IMG/VR virus record: IMGVR_UViG_3300025483_000036
Coordinates: 1-36,477 of that record
Length of the DNA stretch: 36,477 bases
Direction: 5' to 3' (one strand)
Source: a virus
A program made the position numbers and the translations under genes. Below, piece after piece: positions 13,591-23,734 of this stretch. Each line of letters opens with the position of its first letter. Position 1 is the first letter of the stretch. The notes below the pieces were generated by a model. The model did not search any database and was not told the DNA's origin. It saw only the letters and a list, made by a program, of their open reading frames with translations.

Positions 13591-16500
13591 TATAGAACTC
13601 CTACTGCTATTTCAATAATTTTTATTCCCGGATCGTTACTGGCTTCAATTGCTTTACCAATAACAGCACCGCCGATATATTCTTCACTTACCATTGCTAC
13701 GCCTGCTGTGTTACTTGCAATTAATAAGTCACCTTTTTCAACAGCTCCGATTACGTAGCACGGAACACGACCTTTTAATGCAATCGGTTGTCCTTCTGCT
13801 GCGCTGTTCATTAAGTATGCAGGGTCTGTTGATATAACTCCTGCTACTTTTCTTGTTGCCTGCGGATATGCTGCTGTAACTTCTTGGTCACCGCCAAACA
13901 TTACAACAGTACCTGGCTTGTATGTTTGATCAGTTGCATAAATTTCTGCCAAGTCAGCGTATTGTGCCGATGTTGCAGTACCGTAAACTGTACCCCATGG
14001 ACGACTTGACGAACCTAAGCTATATGCGCCGGATGTAGAATTAGGTATAATATCACTGTTTATTCTACCTGTTAATGTAGTTGTGTCAGTTGCTGCATCT
14101 CCTAATGTAGTAGTACCTTGCGTTAAGAAATTAGGAGCAGTAATAACAACGTTACTACCTTCGATACGCATTTTTTCACCGGTGTCAGTGGTGCCGTTTC
14201 GCAGAGTTCTAAATGAAATCTTACCAGCAGCAGTTGCACTGTTAACCACATCTGAAATAAACTCAATCTCAGCATACGGTCTCTCAGACTGAACGCTTGT
14301 TCTACCTTCAGCTAATATATTAAGTATTACATCGCCATTTGCCGGTGTAGTGCTGGATAACCTGGAACGAATCAAGCCGCCAGTGCTGCCCGAAGTATTA
14401 TTATACATATTGAGCGTTGTTGTGCCTGACCTGGACAATGTTAAGTTGCCAAACGTAGGAGTGTCAGCTGTGCCAAGTCCTTCTGCACTACCACTTGTAG
14501 TAATGACTCCTGTTGCACTTATTGATGTTGCTGTATCTAATGCACTTTGTGTAGTTGTAGATGCTGTACCTCCAGCTACTGCCATTGTGCCGCTGTTATT
14601 TGGAATATTAATTGTTCTATCAGCAGTTGGATTAACTACTGTTAATGTTGTTTCGTTTGCATCTGCTGATGATCCTTCAAATACAATTGATGTATCAATT
14701 GCAAGTGAACTAAATGCGCCGGTGCCGCCGCCTGTAATATCTGATAGCAATGCAACAGTACCACTTGCATTAGGTAGTGAAATTGATCTATCAGCTGTTG
14801 GTTCACCACCATCAAGTGTAGTTTCAAACGTATTATCAGTTGTACCTTCAAATCGAATATCTACTCCTGCTCCAAGATATACTTCACCTCTTGGAACTTG
14901 TATACCGTTGCCTACAACAAGACTGTTTGAAAAACTATTAGCTGAATATGTTGTAAATTGGAAACTACTATCTCTGGTAGTATTAGTAATGTCATCTGAC
15001 TCTACTTTAATACTTGCCCAAGTCTGTTCAACGTTACCACTGTCCTTGCCAAAGAATTCGATATCTGCCAAGTCGTCATTATCAGCTTCACCGGTAGTAG
15101 TTTTACCAATTCTAACTGTCGGTCCCTGCGCATCAGCATTTGAGTTTGTTAATGTAAGAACTGGTGCTGATGATGTTGCACTACTTAATATTAATCCACC
15201 AAACGTTGGCGTATCTGTTGTAGCAAGTCCTTCTGCACTACCACTAATTTGACCCGATGCACTAATTGCTAAATCAAGTCCGCTTTGTGTTGAACTTGTA
15301 CCAGCACTTACAGCAAACGTTCCGCTTGCGTCTGGAATATTAATTATTCTATCAGCAGTTGGGTTTACTACATCAAAACGTGTTTCAAACGTATTAGCAG
15401 TTGCACCTTCAAAACGTAGCGGAGTTGCACCAGCTAATGTTCCGTTAATAGTAACTGTGTCACTTGTTGCATTGCCAAGTGTTGTATTGCCTTGTACATT
15501 TAATGCACCTGTTAGAGTTAATCCAACAAACTGTGGACTATCTGTTGTAGCAAGCCCTTCAGCACTACCTGTTAAGTTTCCAGCTGCACTAATTGCTAAA
15601 TCAAGTCCACTTTGTGTTGTGCTTGTACCAGCACTTACAACTACTGTACCGTCTGCATCTGGAATGTTAATTGCTCTGTCTGCTGTTGGGTCAACTACAG
15701 TAATTCTTGTTTCAAAACTATTGTCAGTATCGCCTTCAAATGTAATTGCGTTTGTGCCATCTGTTAGCACAAGGCTTTCAAAAGTTGGTGTATCAGCAGT
15801 GCCAAGTCCTTCTGCACTACCACTAATTGCACCAGCTGCGCTTACACTTATATCTAATGCACTTTGTGTAGTTGTACTTGAACCTGCAACAGCAAACGTT
15901 CCGCCTGCATTTGGAATGTTAATTGATCTATCAGCAGTTGGTTCTGTTATTGTAATTGAAGTTTCAAATCCATTTGCAGTTGGACCTTCAAAACGTAATG
16001 GTGTTCCGCCTTGGATTGTACCAGTAAGTGTGATTAGATCTGCTGCTGCGTCACCAAGTGTTACATTGCCATTTAATGTTGTAGTACCTGATACTGTTAA
16101 GTTGTCATCAACTGTAACTGTACCGCCTGCACTGTCAATTGTTAAGTTGCCCGTGCTTGTGTCAATTTCATTATCGCCAGTTTGTCCAATTTTAACATTA
16201 CCAAACTTACCGCCTGTAAATGTACCTTCACCAAATACTACGTTACCTGCTGTACCACTAAACACTTCGCTTGTGTTAGTTGCATCTGGAATAAATGTAA
16301 ACACACTTCCACTATCGTCGTATCCAAAGAAACCTTTCTTGGCTGCTGTTCCATTGTGCCAGCGATATTCAATACCACGGTCTTTGTTGTCGTCACTTGC
16401 AGGAGCAGTATCACCACCTAATGTAAAGATTGGATCATCAACAGTTACAGTTGTACTATTAACAGTTGTTGTACTTCCGTCTACTTGTAGATCACCTTTG

Positions 16501-19500
16501 ATAGTTACTTTAGGTGAACCAGTAGTTGTAGTAAATACCATTAGCTCAACTGGTGTACCAGCATCGTCTTTTATTGTTAATGCGTCTGCTTGGTTAGTTG
16601 GAACAATAATTTGGTTAGTACCGTTTGTACCTTCAAAGTTTAAATTTCTGTTTAGGTAAATGTCTCTTGCTTGGTTAGTTGTATCACCAATATCATTGTT
16701 AGTATCAGTAAATAGTATGCTTGATGTAACCTTACCAGTTAGTGTTATCGTATCACTATTAGCATTACCAAGTGTTGTATTTCCGTTTACAGAGAAATTG
16801 TCATTAACTACAACAAGATTTGTAGCAGCGTCTAATTTTAAATCACCAGTTGTTGTGTCAATAGTATTATCATCAGTAACACCTACTCTAATATTACCTA
16901 AAATTATGTCATTACCCCATTCAGGTATTCCTGTACTACCAACTCTAAGTATATCTCCGTTAGTGCCAATAGCTAATTTAGATAATGTATCTGTGTTTGC
17001 TGCGCCAACTACTGCTCCAGCATATATTATATCACCTTTATTATATGATGTTATATATGTGCCACCTTTGTTAAGAGGTACTGCTGAAGTTAAGTTAATT
17101 GGATTTTGATAGAACGATCCTTGTCTTCCGTCAAGTGTATCAGAATCAATTGCGCCACCATCAGCTGCATCCTTTGTAGTAACTTTACCAGTTGAATCTA
17201 CATTAAAGTAATCAAAATCAAAACGTGCAAGTCCTAATAGTTCTTGTGGCGTTCCGCCTGGAGAACTTGTGCTTGCTACTTCGATTGATATTTCTGGCTT
17301 GTTGTAGAAACTAAATGTTCCCGGAGTAGCTGGTTCTTCGTAATTACTACCTTGCAGTGTAATTGGGTTTGTTTGTCCTGCAATTAATGCTGGAGTTTGT
17401 ATACCTTGAACAGCCTCAACAAACTGACTGTCGCCTCTTAAGAATGTTAAATTGTTTGCACTTCCGGTACCCAATCTCGAAGTTTCAATAACCCCACTAA
17501 TAATATTACCAGCGTCAATAGTTGCTGTACTTAAACTACTCCAATTTATATTATCTCGTCCACTGGTGTTTACAACATCCTTAACAACAACATTTTGAAT
17601 TTCAAGAGCTAATGATCCAGAACCAGTGTCTGCTAACTCTGTTGGTGCAACTTGCAATCCATTTAAACTTGATAATGCAGAGCCTCTACTTGTATGTACT
17701 TGGAAACTGTTTGTTGTAACTCCGCCAACAAATACTCTTTGTTCGTCAAATAATCCACTTGGTACATCTGTTCCGTCTAATCTTACAGCTTGCCCTGTAG
17801 TAATTCCGTGTGCTGCTTTATAAAATCTGTTTGATTCGGTATTTACTGTTTGTCTTTTTAAGAAGTGTGTACCAGTACTTGTACTTGAAATTGTAAGTTT
17901 TTGTGTAGTAACGCCATAGTCAGTGTATAGATCAAAATTGTTTACATCAATTACTTTTACAAAGTATGTGTTGCCGTTTGCAAGACCACCTAATGAAATA
18001 TTACTATTTGTATCGTATAGTACAGGATCTCCATCTGATAGACCATGTGATGATATGTTAAATCTACTATTAGCAGCATCAATGTTTCCGCCACTACCTG
18101 TATCACGAGCGTCAACATTAGTTGTTTGTTCAACAGTTAAATCTGCGATAGTAATAGTAGTAGGACTATCGTCAACTAAGAAGTCTGGGTTAGAGTCGCT
18201 CGGTGCAAACACAAGTCCAACTGCTTGATTTAACGTAGTAAATAATCTGTTCTGTACATCTGTAACAATAAACACTGCATCAGCGCCGGTACCGCCTTGG
18301 CCACCTAAACTTGAATCTGCAACACTAAGTTGATCACCAACAGCATAACCAGTACCACCTGTAATAATATCAACTGTATCAATAGTTCCTGCTACAACAT
18401 TCATATCTGCTGTTGCGCCACTACCACTACCTGTTATATTTGTAAAAGGAACGTTAGTTACGTTACCAGATGCTATATATTCAGTACCGCCATTAAATCC
18501 TACAAAGTTAATAGTAATCAATACACCAACATCATGCGATGTTACTTCACTAATTACTGCGCCGCTTACACTACCAACTAATGCAGTATCGTTTGCAATA
18601 ATATTTGTAAAATCATATGTAAGACTTTCGTCTAAGATCAACATTTGACTTGACTTGTTATTAGCAAGGAAGTAGTTGTCTGTTTCTGTAGTTTCAGAAC
18701 TTACAACAGTTGGGTACGGAGTACCTGTGATTGCTGCAATTGTGTCACTTGAACTATTACTAAATGTTCCAGCAACATTAACAACAATTAAGTTTGTTGC
18801 ATTTGTTAAGTCTTGTTTTACTTCACCTGTTGCTCCAGTATTTAACTGAGTAATAATAGTTCCTTTAGCAACAGTTGATGCTACACTTAAAGTAAGTGTA
18901 ACTTGACTATATCTCTCAACAGCAATATCACCTGCATTAAGTTTGTTTGGTGGAATTTGTAAGTGTAATTCAAGTCTACCTTCAAATTCGTCATCTTCAT
19001 AACTTGTAAATAATCCTGTTGGAGGAATAACATCTGGACTTAGTTTACCACTACTGTCTAACTGTGTAACAGCATTTGGCACACTGTTTGTACTGACGTT
19101 TTGATCAATAAATGCACCAAGTCTATTATCTAAGAATTTTCTTGCAGCTCGTTGTGTAACAAGTCTTGAATCTGATGCACCACCAACTTCGTTATCGCCT
19201 AATTCAATATCAGTACTAATTTCGTTAACTTCAACTCCTGATGACAAACTCAGCGCAAGTGAGTCAAGCAATCCAACTGTAACTTTGTTTTTAAATTCAA
19301 TGTTACCTGTTCTGTTAAATGCAACAACAAATTTACCAACTTTAAAGTCACCAAGTTCGTTTGTACCTGATGTATACACACGCCCTGGGAGTGTATCAAC
19401 TTGTTCATAGAATGAAATAGTTTGGCCGCCATTTTGTGGAAGTGCGTTATAGTCAATACCCGAACCTGCATATTCCCATGTGTGTGAAGATGAGTTAGTA

Positions 19501-22500
19501 ATACTTGGTCTGTGCAAGTTGAGCTTCTTACCAGGAGTACCAACTCCCGGAGCCATATTAGAAATATTTGATACTGCATTAGATCTTGAAGTTGCAACCT
19601 TAAATGTTGAAGTATAAAGATTATTAATAGCATTTACTGTTTGTACACTAACAGCACCGGCATTACCTATTTCTGCTGTAAGTATTTGATCACCTGGAGA
19701 AAACTTTCTTCTAACTTGTGTGACGCCTTCTTGTACAAGTTCGTTACTAACAATTAATGTAGGTCCACCTGCGCCTGCTGCATCATACGAAAGTATCGAT
19801 GCAACAATATTATCGCCGCCTACTGACGTTCCACTAATAGAGTCACCAATTACTGGCGTAAATGTTCCTGCTGGTAATACAACTTCTTGATAGTCATTGT
19901 GTGTTGAAACAACTTCTTGAATAATAATATGTTCGTATCCCTTACGGAATTCGTGTGTTCCCGAAGTGTTAGCAAAAGATAATCTTGTTACTGGGTTAGT
20001 ATAGTCTTCGTCATGATACAATCCAATTCTATTAGAAGTAACATCACTTACATAATATGTAAGTTCGTTATATATGCCGTCTGCTTCTGGATTTCCCTTT
20101 GCAAGATATGTAATTACATCACCATCAACAAACGGTTGGTTTGCTGGTGTTATGAAATCAGGCGCTGTATAAAACGACATAGTGTTTCCACTTATCAATA
20201 CGTTAGCTGGAGTAATTTGGAATGTAATGCCGTCTTGGCTATCAAGCGTAAAGCTATCAGTAATTCTAAGAGCATTGCCTTCTAAGTTAAATGATGTTGC
20301 ACTTGCATCAAAGACTTCTGCAACATAATGTTCTAATGCAGGCTCACCTAAACCAATAACAGTTAATGTTTGATTTGCGTCAATTGTACCTGTACCACTT
20401 ACTACACCTCTGTTAAAATCAAAACTACTTTGTGAATAACCAGAACTACGTAGAGCAAATAAACCAAAGTTTGATGCTGAGTTTGTAATTGATAGATAGC
20501 CGCCATTTTGTGTTAAACACCCTTGCTGTGTAAAGATAACAAAGCAACTAACAATCTGTGCATATGCATCGTTAACAACACGCCATGCTACACCGTCAAA
20601 TGACAGAATAGTAAATGCGTTACTAACCATTGACTTACCTTGCTCAGGTACATCGCCTATAGCTGGGAATTCAGCTTCTTCTGGGTTTGATGGAACATTA
20701 GGAGTATCAACTAATGTACCGTCTATTTCAACGCCGCCTGCACCAATAAACGAAATAACAGAACAGTTTTGTACATATGGTGATGTAAAGATAACTGCTT
20801 TTTCAACTGTTAAGTTTGTATATCCTGCTCTTGATACTGATGTATCAAAAGGACTGTCAAAACTTATACAGAATCTATGTGTAAAGTCTGGAATACCTGT
20901 ACCGTCTAAGTGGTCTCTAAATACTACTCCAGTTATATATGAACTGTTGCGTACTCTTACACCATCTTGCTGTGCGACTGCTGGACGAATAATAACTCTA
21001 CGCAAGTTATCACCTATAAGTGATACATTGTCTGCAAGTATAAATGTTTCTTCAGTATAGTCGCCGCTTGCAACTTGAATAGTAATTTGATTTTTAGTAA
21101 CATTTGTTGGATACACTTCAGTCGGTGCTGCACCTAAACTTGTAATTATATTAGACACAATATCAAAACTTGCACCTATTGCTGTTGCTCTTGATCCTGT
21201 CAAATATGTAACAGCAAGTGATTTAGCATATCCTACTGCTGCTGCTGTTTCTGTCTCTTGCCCACTAATATAAGTGTTTCCGTTTGCATCATAATAAAAT
21301 TTACCTGCTGTAACACTTCTACTATTTCCGCCAAAGCGCAAATCATAAATTGCACTGTCGATAATTTCTTTTACATCTCTATTACATTTTGCTTGATTGT
21401 ATGTTAAGGATGGGTATGTAGTGTTGATCCAAACTATTGTAGCATCTGCGATAGTTTGTGCTGCTGCTCTTAGTGCTGCTGTTTCTGTTTCAGTTGTAGG
21501 ATCAGTTGTTGTTGGAGTATAAACCAAACTTGTTGCAATCTGTGCTGCACGTTTGATTGTTAATGTTGGTGCTGTAATGCCGTCATTGTCGTCACTACCA
21601 AGTGCTTTACTTACATAAACACGGTTGCCACCAAACGCATCTGGATTAACAAATGTAACAGCTCCTGCACCATCAGTTTTCATCATTTGATTTACTGTAC
21701 CGTCTGCTGTTGGCATAGTGTAATCATTAATTGTAACATCGTCTGTAACTTGTATACTATCAATATATGCTGTTGCCCATCTTTCTGAGTCAGTACCTAA
21801 ATCGCCTGCTGCATCAGTTTGTGGTTTTACATTACCAGTAATTTCTAAGTTAGAACCATCGTATGTTAAATTTGCATTATCAGTAAGTGATCCGTTTGTG
21901 CCACTAAATGTTATTCTTGTGTCTGTTAAGTCACTAACAGTTAAACTTGGAGTAACTACTTCTCCTGTTCCATTTGGAGTAATATTGATGTCGTCGTTGT
22001 TTTCAAATGTACTAATAGTGTTTCCACTTAATTGTATTTGATTAATTTGAGTATCAACATCAACATCAAAAAGTGTATCACTTAGTGTTGCTTTTAAATT
22101 ATCTTGTGTATAAAATCTAAGTTCGTCATTGTCAGCACCTGGTGAAGTTTCTGCACTGATATATGTATCTTGGTCAACATCTTTGACGCCACCTAATGAT
22201 CCCCAAGCAATGCCATCGTACCCTTCAAAGATTGTATCTTCTGAGTTAAAGCGAACCATACCTATTGTGCCTGCAGGTCTTGATGCGTTATTACCTAATG
22301 GTAATATCAATCCTTGATCGCTATCTATTTCTACATTGCCAGTTCCGGCTGGTCTTAGGATAAGACTTGCATTAGTGTTAGTTACGCTAATAGTATCGTC
22401 GTCAATTCTAATTGAATCTAAGTCTAATCTACTTGCATTTACTTGACGCCATTTAAGTAAATTATTACCTAAATCATATGTGTCATTTAATCCTGGTATA

Positions 22501-23690
22501 ATATCAGAAGCAATAGTAGCATTAAATTCTGCACTTGGTTCTGCAGCCTGTCCTAAAACAAATGCTCCTTCAACTGATATTAATCCTGTTACATTAACAT
22601 TGCCTTGTATTGTTTGATTGCCGCTAACTACACTGTTACCACCTACATAAAGATTTTTTCCAATACCTGCTCCGCCTACTGTAGTTAGTGCTCCTGTTAC
22701 TGTAGAATTACTTTGAGTTGTATTTGTTTGGTTAACAGTACCGTCTACTACTATGCCGCCTGCAATGCCTACGCCACCAGCAACAGTCAACGCACCTGTT
22801 GTTGAAGTAGTTGTTGCTGTTGTTGCTTGAAGTATTGTATCAACATTTGAATCTAACGCAAACTGTGTTGACGATAGTGTTGCACTTCCTTGTCCGCCAG
22901 TAAAAAATTGTATTGTGTCTTCATCAGACCCTGACGAAACTTCTGCTCTAATAAATGTATCTTGGTCAACATCAACTACGCCGCCTAAGCCTCTCCAATT
23001 AGTGCCATCGTACCCTTCAAATACGCCACCTTCTGTATTAAATCTAATTCCGCCTTGTATGTCTACTCCACGTGCCAATGTATCACCAACTGGTAAAATT
23101 AAACTGGTAGCACTATTAATTTTTAAATTTTGTCCAGAGCCTGGAATAAGAACCATGTCAGCTGCAATAGTTGCCATTTGATTAGCACTGTAAGTATACG
23201 ATTGAATTGCACTTAGTGTATCAAATTCAAATGTTCCATTACCGTTAGACTTTAAGTATTGATTTGCGCCGCCGTCTTGTATACCTAAGTCAATAAGTGT
23301 TGCAGGTATTACTGGTTTATTTACTAAGTCGTTATAGTTACTAACTGTGCTTTCGGCAAACGAAAAGTTACCATTACCATCAGTTGTTAATACTTGTCCG
23401 TCTAAGCCATCAAGAATATTTAAATCTGTTAATACTCCTGGTATAGTTGGCTTATTTGCTAATTCTGTATAATCGCCACTAAACAAAACTGGCTTGTTTG
23501 CAAGATCATTGTAATCGCCACTAAATGTATTGTATGCTTCACCGGTGTTTGTAAAAATTGTACCGGAAACATATATGTCATTAACTGCTGATATGTCACT
23601 CCCAGTTAAATTTAAATTGTCACCTGTTGGTAATTCTGAAATTTTGTTTTCGTTTGTAGTATCAATTACAAGTGGAAATCTATTTGCCAT
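13590..23690 (-). CDS. Giant virion structural protein (tail-fibre-like), 3366 aa
   Basis: A 10.1-kb uninterrupted gene. N terminus: MANRFPLVIDTTNENKISEL followed by two 'GDYN(D/E)LANKP' repeats and 'LTTDGNGNFSF'. Around 690-1150, 'VYVSKALGSDDNDGITAPT' and 'TIQVASGDYTEETFIL' resemble a right-handed beta-helix (pectin-lyase-like) region. Around 1460-1540 lies a segment shared with the 2763-aa giant (FKVGKF then AARKFLDNRLG). Residues about 2560-3085 hold five 'RFEG...N.FET...PTADR.INIP' repeats. The last about 130 residues are the C-terminal module shared with the other giant. ATG at 23690 has AGGA upstream and a GATAAATA late box about 26 nt upstream. Probably a fibre or whisker component. 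Its mass (over 340 kDa) is exceptional for a fibre. No enzyme motif that I can confirm. Confidence 0.85.
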   Translation of the reverse strand: MANRFPLVIDTTNENKISELPTGDNLNLTGSDISAVNDIYVSGTIFTNTGEAYNTFSGDYNDLANKPVLFSGDYTELANKPTIPGVLTDLNILDGLDGQVLTTDGNGNFSFAESTVSNYNDLVNKPVIPATLIDLGIQDGGANQYLKSNGNGTFEFDTLSAIQSYTYSANQMATIAADMVLIPGSGQNLKINSATSLILPVGDTLARGVDIQGGIRFNTEGGVFEGYDGTNWRGLGGVVDVDQDTFIRAEVSSGSDEDTIQFFTGGQGSATLSSTQFALDSNVDTILQATTATTTSTTGALTVAGGVGIAGGIVVDGTVNQTNTTQSNSTVTGALTTVGGAGIGKNLYVGGNSVVSGNQTIQGNVNVTGLISVEGAFVLGQAAEPSAEFNATIASDIIPGLNDTYDLGNNLLKWRQVNASRLDLDSIRIDDDTISVTNTNASLILRPAGTGNVEIDSDQGLILPLGNNASRPAGTIGMVRFNSEDTIFEGYDGIAWGSLGGVKDVDQDTYISAETSPGADNDELRFYTQDNLKATLSDTLFDVDVDTQINQIQLSGNTISTFENNDDINITPNGTGEVVTPSLTVSDLTDTRITFSGTNGSLTDNANLTYDGSNLEITGNVKPQTDAAGDLGTDSERWATAYIDSIQVTDDVTINDYTMPTADGTVNQMMKTDGAGAVTFVNPDAFGGNRVYVSKALGSDDNDGITAPTLTIKRAAQIATSLVYTPTTTDPTTETETAALRAAAQTIADATIVWINTTYPSLTYNQAKCNRDVKEIIDSAIYDLRFGGNSRSVTAGKFYYDANGNTYISGQETETAAAVGYAKSLAVTYLTGSRATAIGASFDIVSNIITSLGAAPTEVYPTNVTKNQITIQVASGDYTEETFILADNVSLIGDNLRRVIIRPAVAQQDGVRVRNSSYITGVVFRDHLDGTGIPDFTHRFCISFDSPFDTSVSRAGYTNLTVEKAVIFTSPYVQNCSVISFIGAGGVEIDGTLVDTPNVPSNPEEAEFPAIGDVPEQGKSMVSNAFTILSFDGVAWRVVNDAYAQIVSCFVIFTQQGCLTQNGGYLSITNSASNFGLFALRSSGYSQSSFDFNRGVVSGTGTIDANQTLTVIGLGEPALEHYVAEVFDASATSFNLEGNALRITDSFTLDSQDGITFQITPANVLISGNTMSFYTAPDFITPANQPFVDGDVITYLAKGNPEADGIYNELTYYVSDVTSNRIGLYHDEDYTNPVTRLSFANTSGTHEFRKGYEHIIIQEVVSTHNDYQEVVLPAGTFTPVIGDSISGTSVGGDNIVASILSYDAAGAGGPTLIVSNELVQEGVTQVRRKFSPGDQILTAEIGNAGAVSVQTVNAINNLYTSTFKVATSRSNAVSNISNMAPGVGTPGKKLNLHRPSITNSSSHTWEYAGSGIDYNALPQNGGQTISFYEQVDTLPGRVYTSGTNELGDFKVGKFVVAFNRTGNIEFKNKVTVGLLDSLALSLSSGVEVNEISTDIELGDNEVGGASDSRLVTQRAARKFLDNRLGAFIDQNVSTNSVPNAVTQLDSSGKLSPDVIPPTGLFTSYEDDEFEGRLELHLQIPPNKLNAGDIAVERYSQVTLTLSVASTVAKGTIITQLNTGATGEVKQDLTNATNLIVVNVAGTFSNSSSDTIAAITGTPYPTVVSSETTETDNYFLANNKSSQMLILDESLTYDFTNIIANDTALVGSVSGAVISEVTSHDVGVLITINFVGFNGGTEYIASGNVTNVPFTNITGSGSGATADMNVVAGTIDTVDIITGGTGYAVGDQLSVADSSLGGQGGTGADAVFIVTDVQNRLFTTLNQAVGLVFAPSDSNPDFLVDDSPTTITIADLTVEQTTNVDARDTGSGGNIDAANSRFNISSHGLSDGDPVLYDTNSNISLGGLANGNTYFVKVIDVNNFDLYTDYGVTTQKLTISSTSTGTHFLKRQTVNTESNRFYKAAHGITTGQAVRLDGTDVPSGLFDEQRVFVGGVTTNSFQVHTSRGSALSSLNGLQVAPTELADTGSGSLALEIQNVVVKDVVNTSGRDNINWSSLSTATIDAGNIISGVIETSRLGTGSANNLTFLRGDSQFVEAVQGIQTPALIAGQTNPITLQGSNYEEPATPGTFSFYNKPEISIEVASTSSPGGTPQELLGLARFDFDYFNVDSTGKVTTKDAADGGAIDSDTLDGRQGSFYQNPINLTSAVPLNKGGTYITSYNKGDIIYAGAVVGAANTDTLSKLAIGTNGDILRVGSTGIPEWGNDIILGNIRVGVTDDNTIDTTTGDLKLDAATNLVVVNDNFSVNGNTTLGNANSDTITLTGKVTSSILFTDTNNDIGDTTNQARDIYLNRNLNFEGTNGTNQIIVPTNQADALTIKDDAGTPVELMVFTTTTGSPKVTIKGDLQVDGSTTTVNSTTVTVDDPIFTLGGDTAPASDDNKDRGIEYRWHNGTAAKKGFFGYDDSGSVFTFIPDATNTSEVFSGTAGNVVFGEGTFTGGKFGNVKIGQTGDNEIDTSTGNLTIDSAGGTVTVDDNLTVSGTTTLNGNVTLGDAAADLITLTGTIQGGTPLRFEGPTANGFETSITITEPTADRSINIPNAGGTFAVAGSSTTTQSALDISVSAAGAISGSAEGLGTADTPTFESLVLTDGTNAITFEGDTDNSFETRITVVDPTADRAINIPDADGTVVVSAGTSTTQSGLDLAISAAGNLTGSAEGLATTDSPQFVGLTLTGALNVQGNTTLGNATSDTVTINGTLAGATPLRFEGATANTFETRFDVVNPTADRIINIPDASGTFAVSAGTSSTQSGLDLAISASGQISGSAEGLATTDTPTFGGLILSSATSSAPVLTLTNSNADAQGPTVRIGKTTTGEADNDDLADIEFFGKDSGNVEQTWASIKVESDDITNTTRDSSFQFTTYSANSFSNSLVVGNGIQVPRGEVYLGAGVDIRFEGTTDNTFETTLDGGEPTADRSISLPNASGTVALLSDITGGGTGAFSSLAIDTSIVFEGSSADANETTLTVVNPTADRTINIPNNSGTMAVAGGTASTTTQSALDTATSISATGVITTSGSAEGLGTADTPTFGNLTLSRSGTTTLNMYNNTSGSTGGLIRSRLSSTTPANGDVILNILAEGRTSVQSERPYAEIEFISDVVNSATAAGKISFRTLRNGTTDTGEKMRIEGSNVVITAPNFLTQGTTTLGDAATDTTTLTGRINSDIIPNSTSGAYSLGSSSRPWGTVYGTATSAQYADLAEIYATDQTYKPGTVVMFGGDQEVTAAYPQATRKVAGVISTDPAYLMNSAAEGQPIALKGRVPCYVIGAVEKGDLLIASNTAGVAMVSEEYIGGAVIGKAIEASNDPGIKIIEIAVGVL
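13593..13990 (-). other. C-terminal module shared by both giant proteins (copy 1)
   Basis: After 'LGSSSRPWGTVYG' come AQYADLAEIYATD, YKPGTVVMFGG, RKVAGVISTDPAYLMN, LKGRVPCYVIGAVEKGDLLI and a final IIEIAVGV strand. The same series ends the 2763-aa protein. Placement at the extreme C terminus after a variable shaft suggests a trimerisation, capping or self-cleaving chaperone domain; the peptidase G2-type fold is one candidate. This is inference. Confidence 0.7.
14430..16000 (-). repeat. Five-fold ~85-130 residue repeat inside the 3366-aa gene
   Basis: Units start 'RFEG.T.N.FET', pass through 'PTADR.INIP(D/N)A.GT', then 'TQS.LD.A(I/V)SA.G' and 'GSAEGL.T.DTPTF'. At DNA level the plus word ccttctgcactaccact recurs near 14485, 15225 and 15808, with a variant near 15553. 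High DNA identity between units suggests recent expansion or gene conversion. Confidence 0.8.
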
Positions 23691-23715
23691 TAGTGAATAT
23701 CCTATCTATTTTTAG

Positions 23716-23723
23716 TATTTATC
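23716..23723 (-). promoter_or_regulatory. T4-like late promoter box (GATAAATA)
   Basis: GATAAATAC on the minus strand, in the 44-nt gap between the two giant genes and 26 nt upstream of the 3366-aa start. It allows the giant to be transcribed independently of its upstream neighbour. Confidence 0.65.
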
Positions 23724-23734
23724 AGAACGCAAAA

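Noticed and set aside
14350-16659. Long plus-strand open frames (300 and 400 codons) within the 3366-aa gene
   Set aside because: They are antisense shadows of the repeated, Thr/Val/Ala-rich minus-strand coding sequence, mirror its repeats, lack ribosome sites and have low-complexity Ser/Val/Pro composition.
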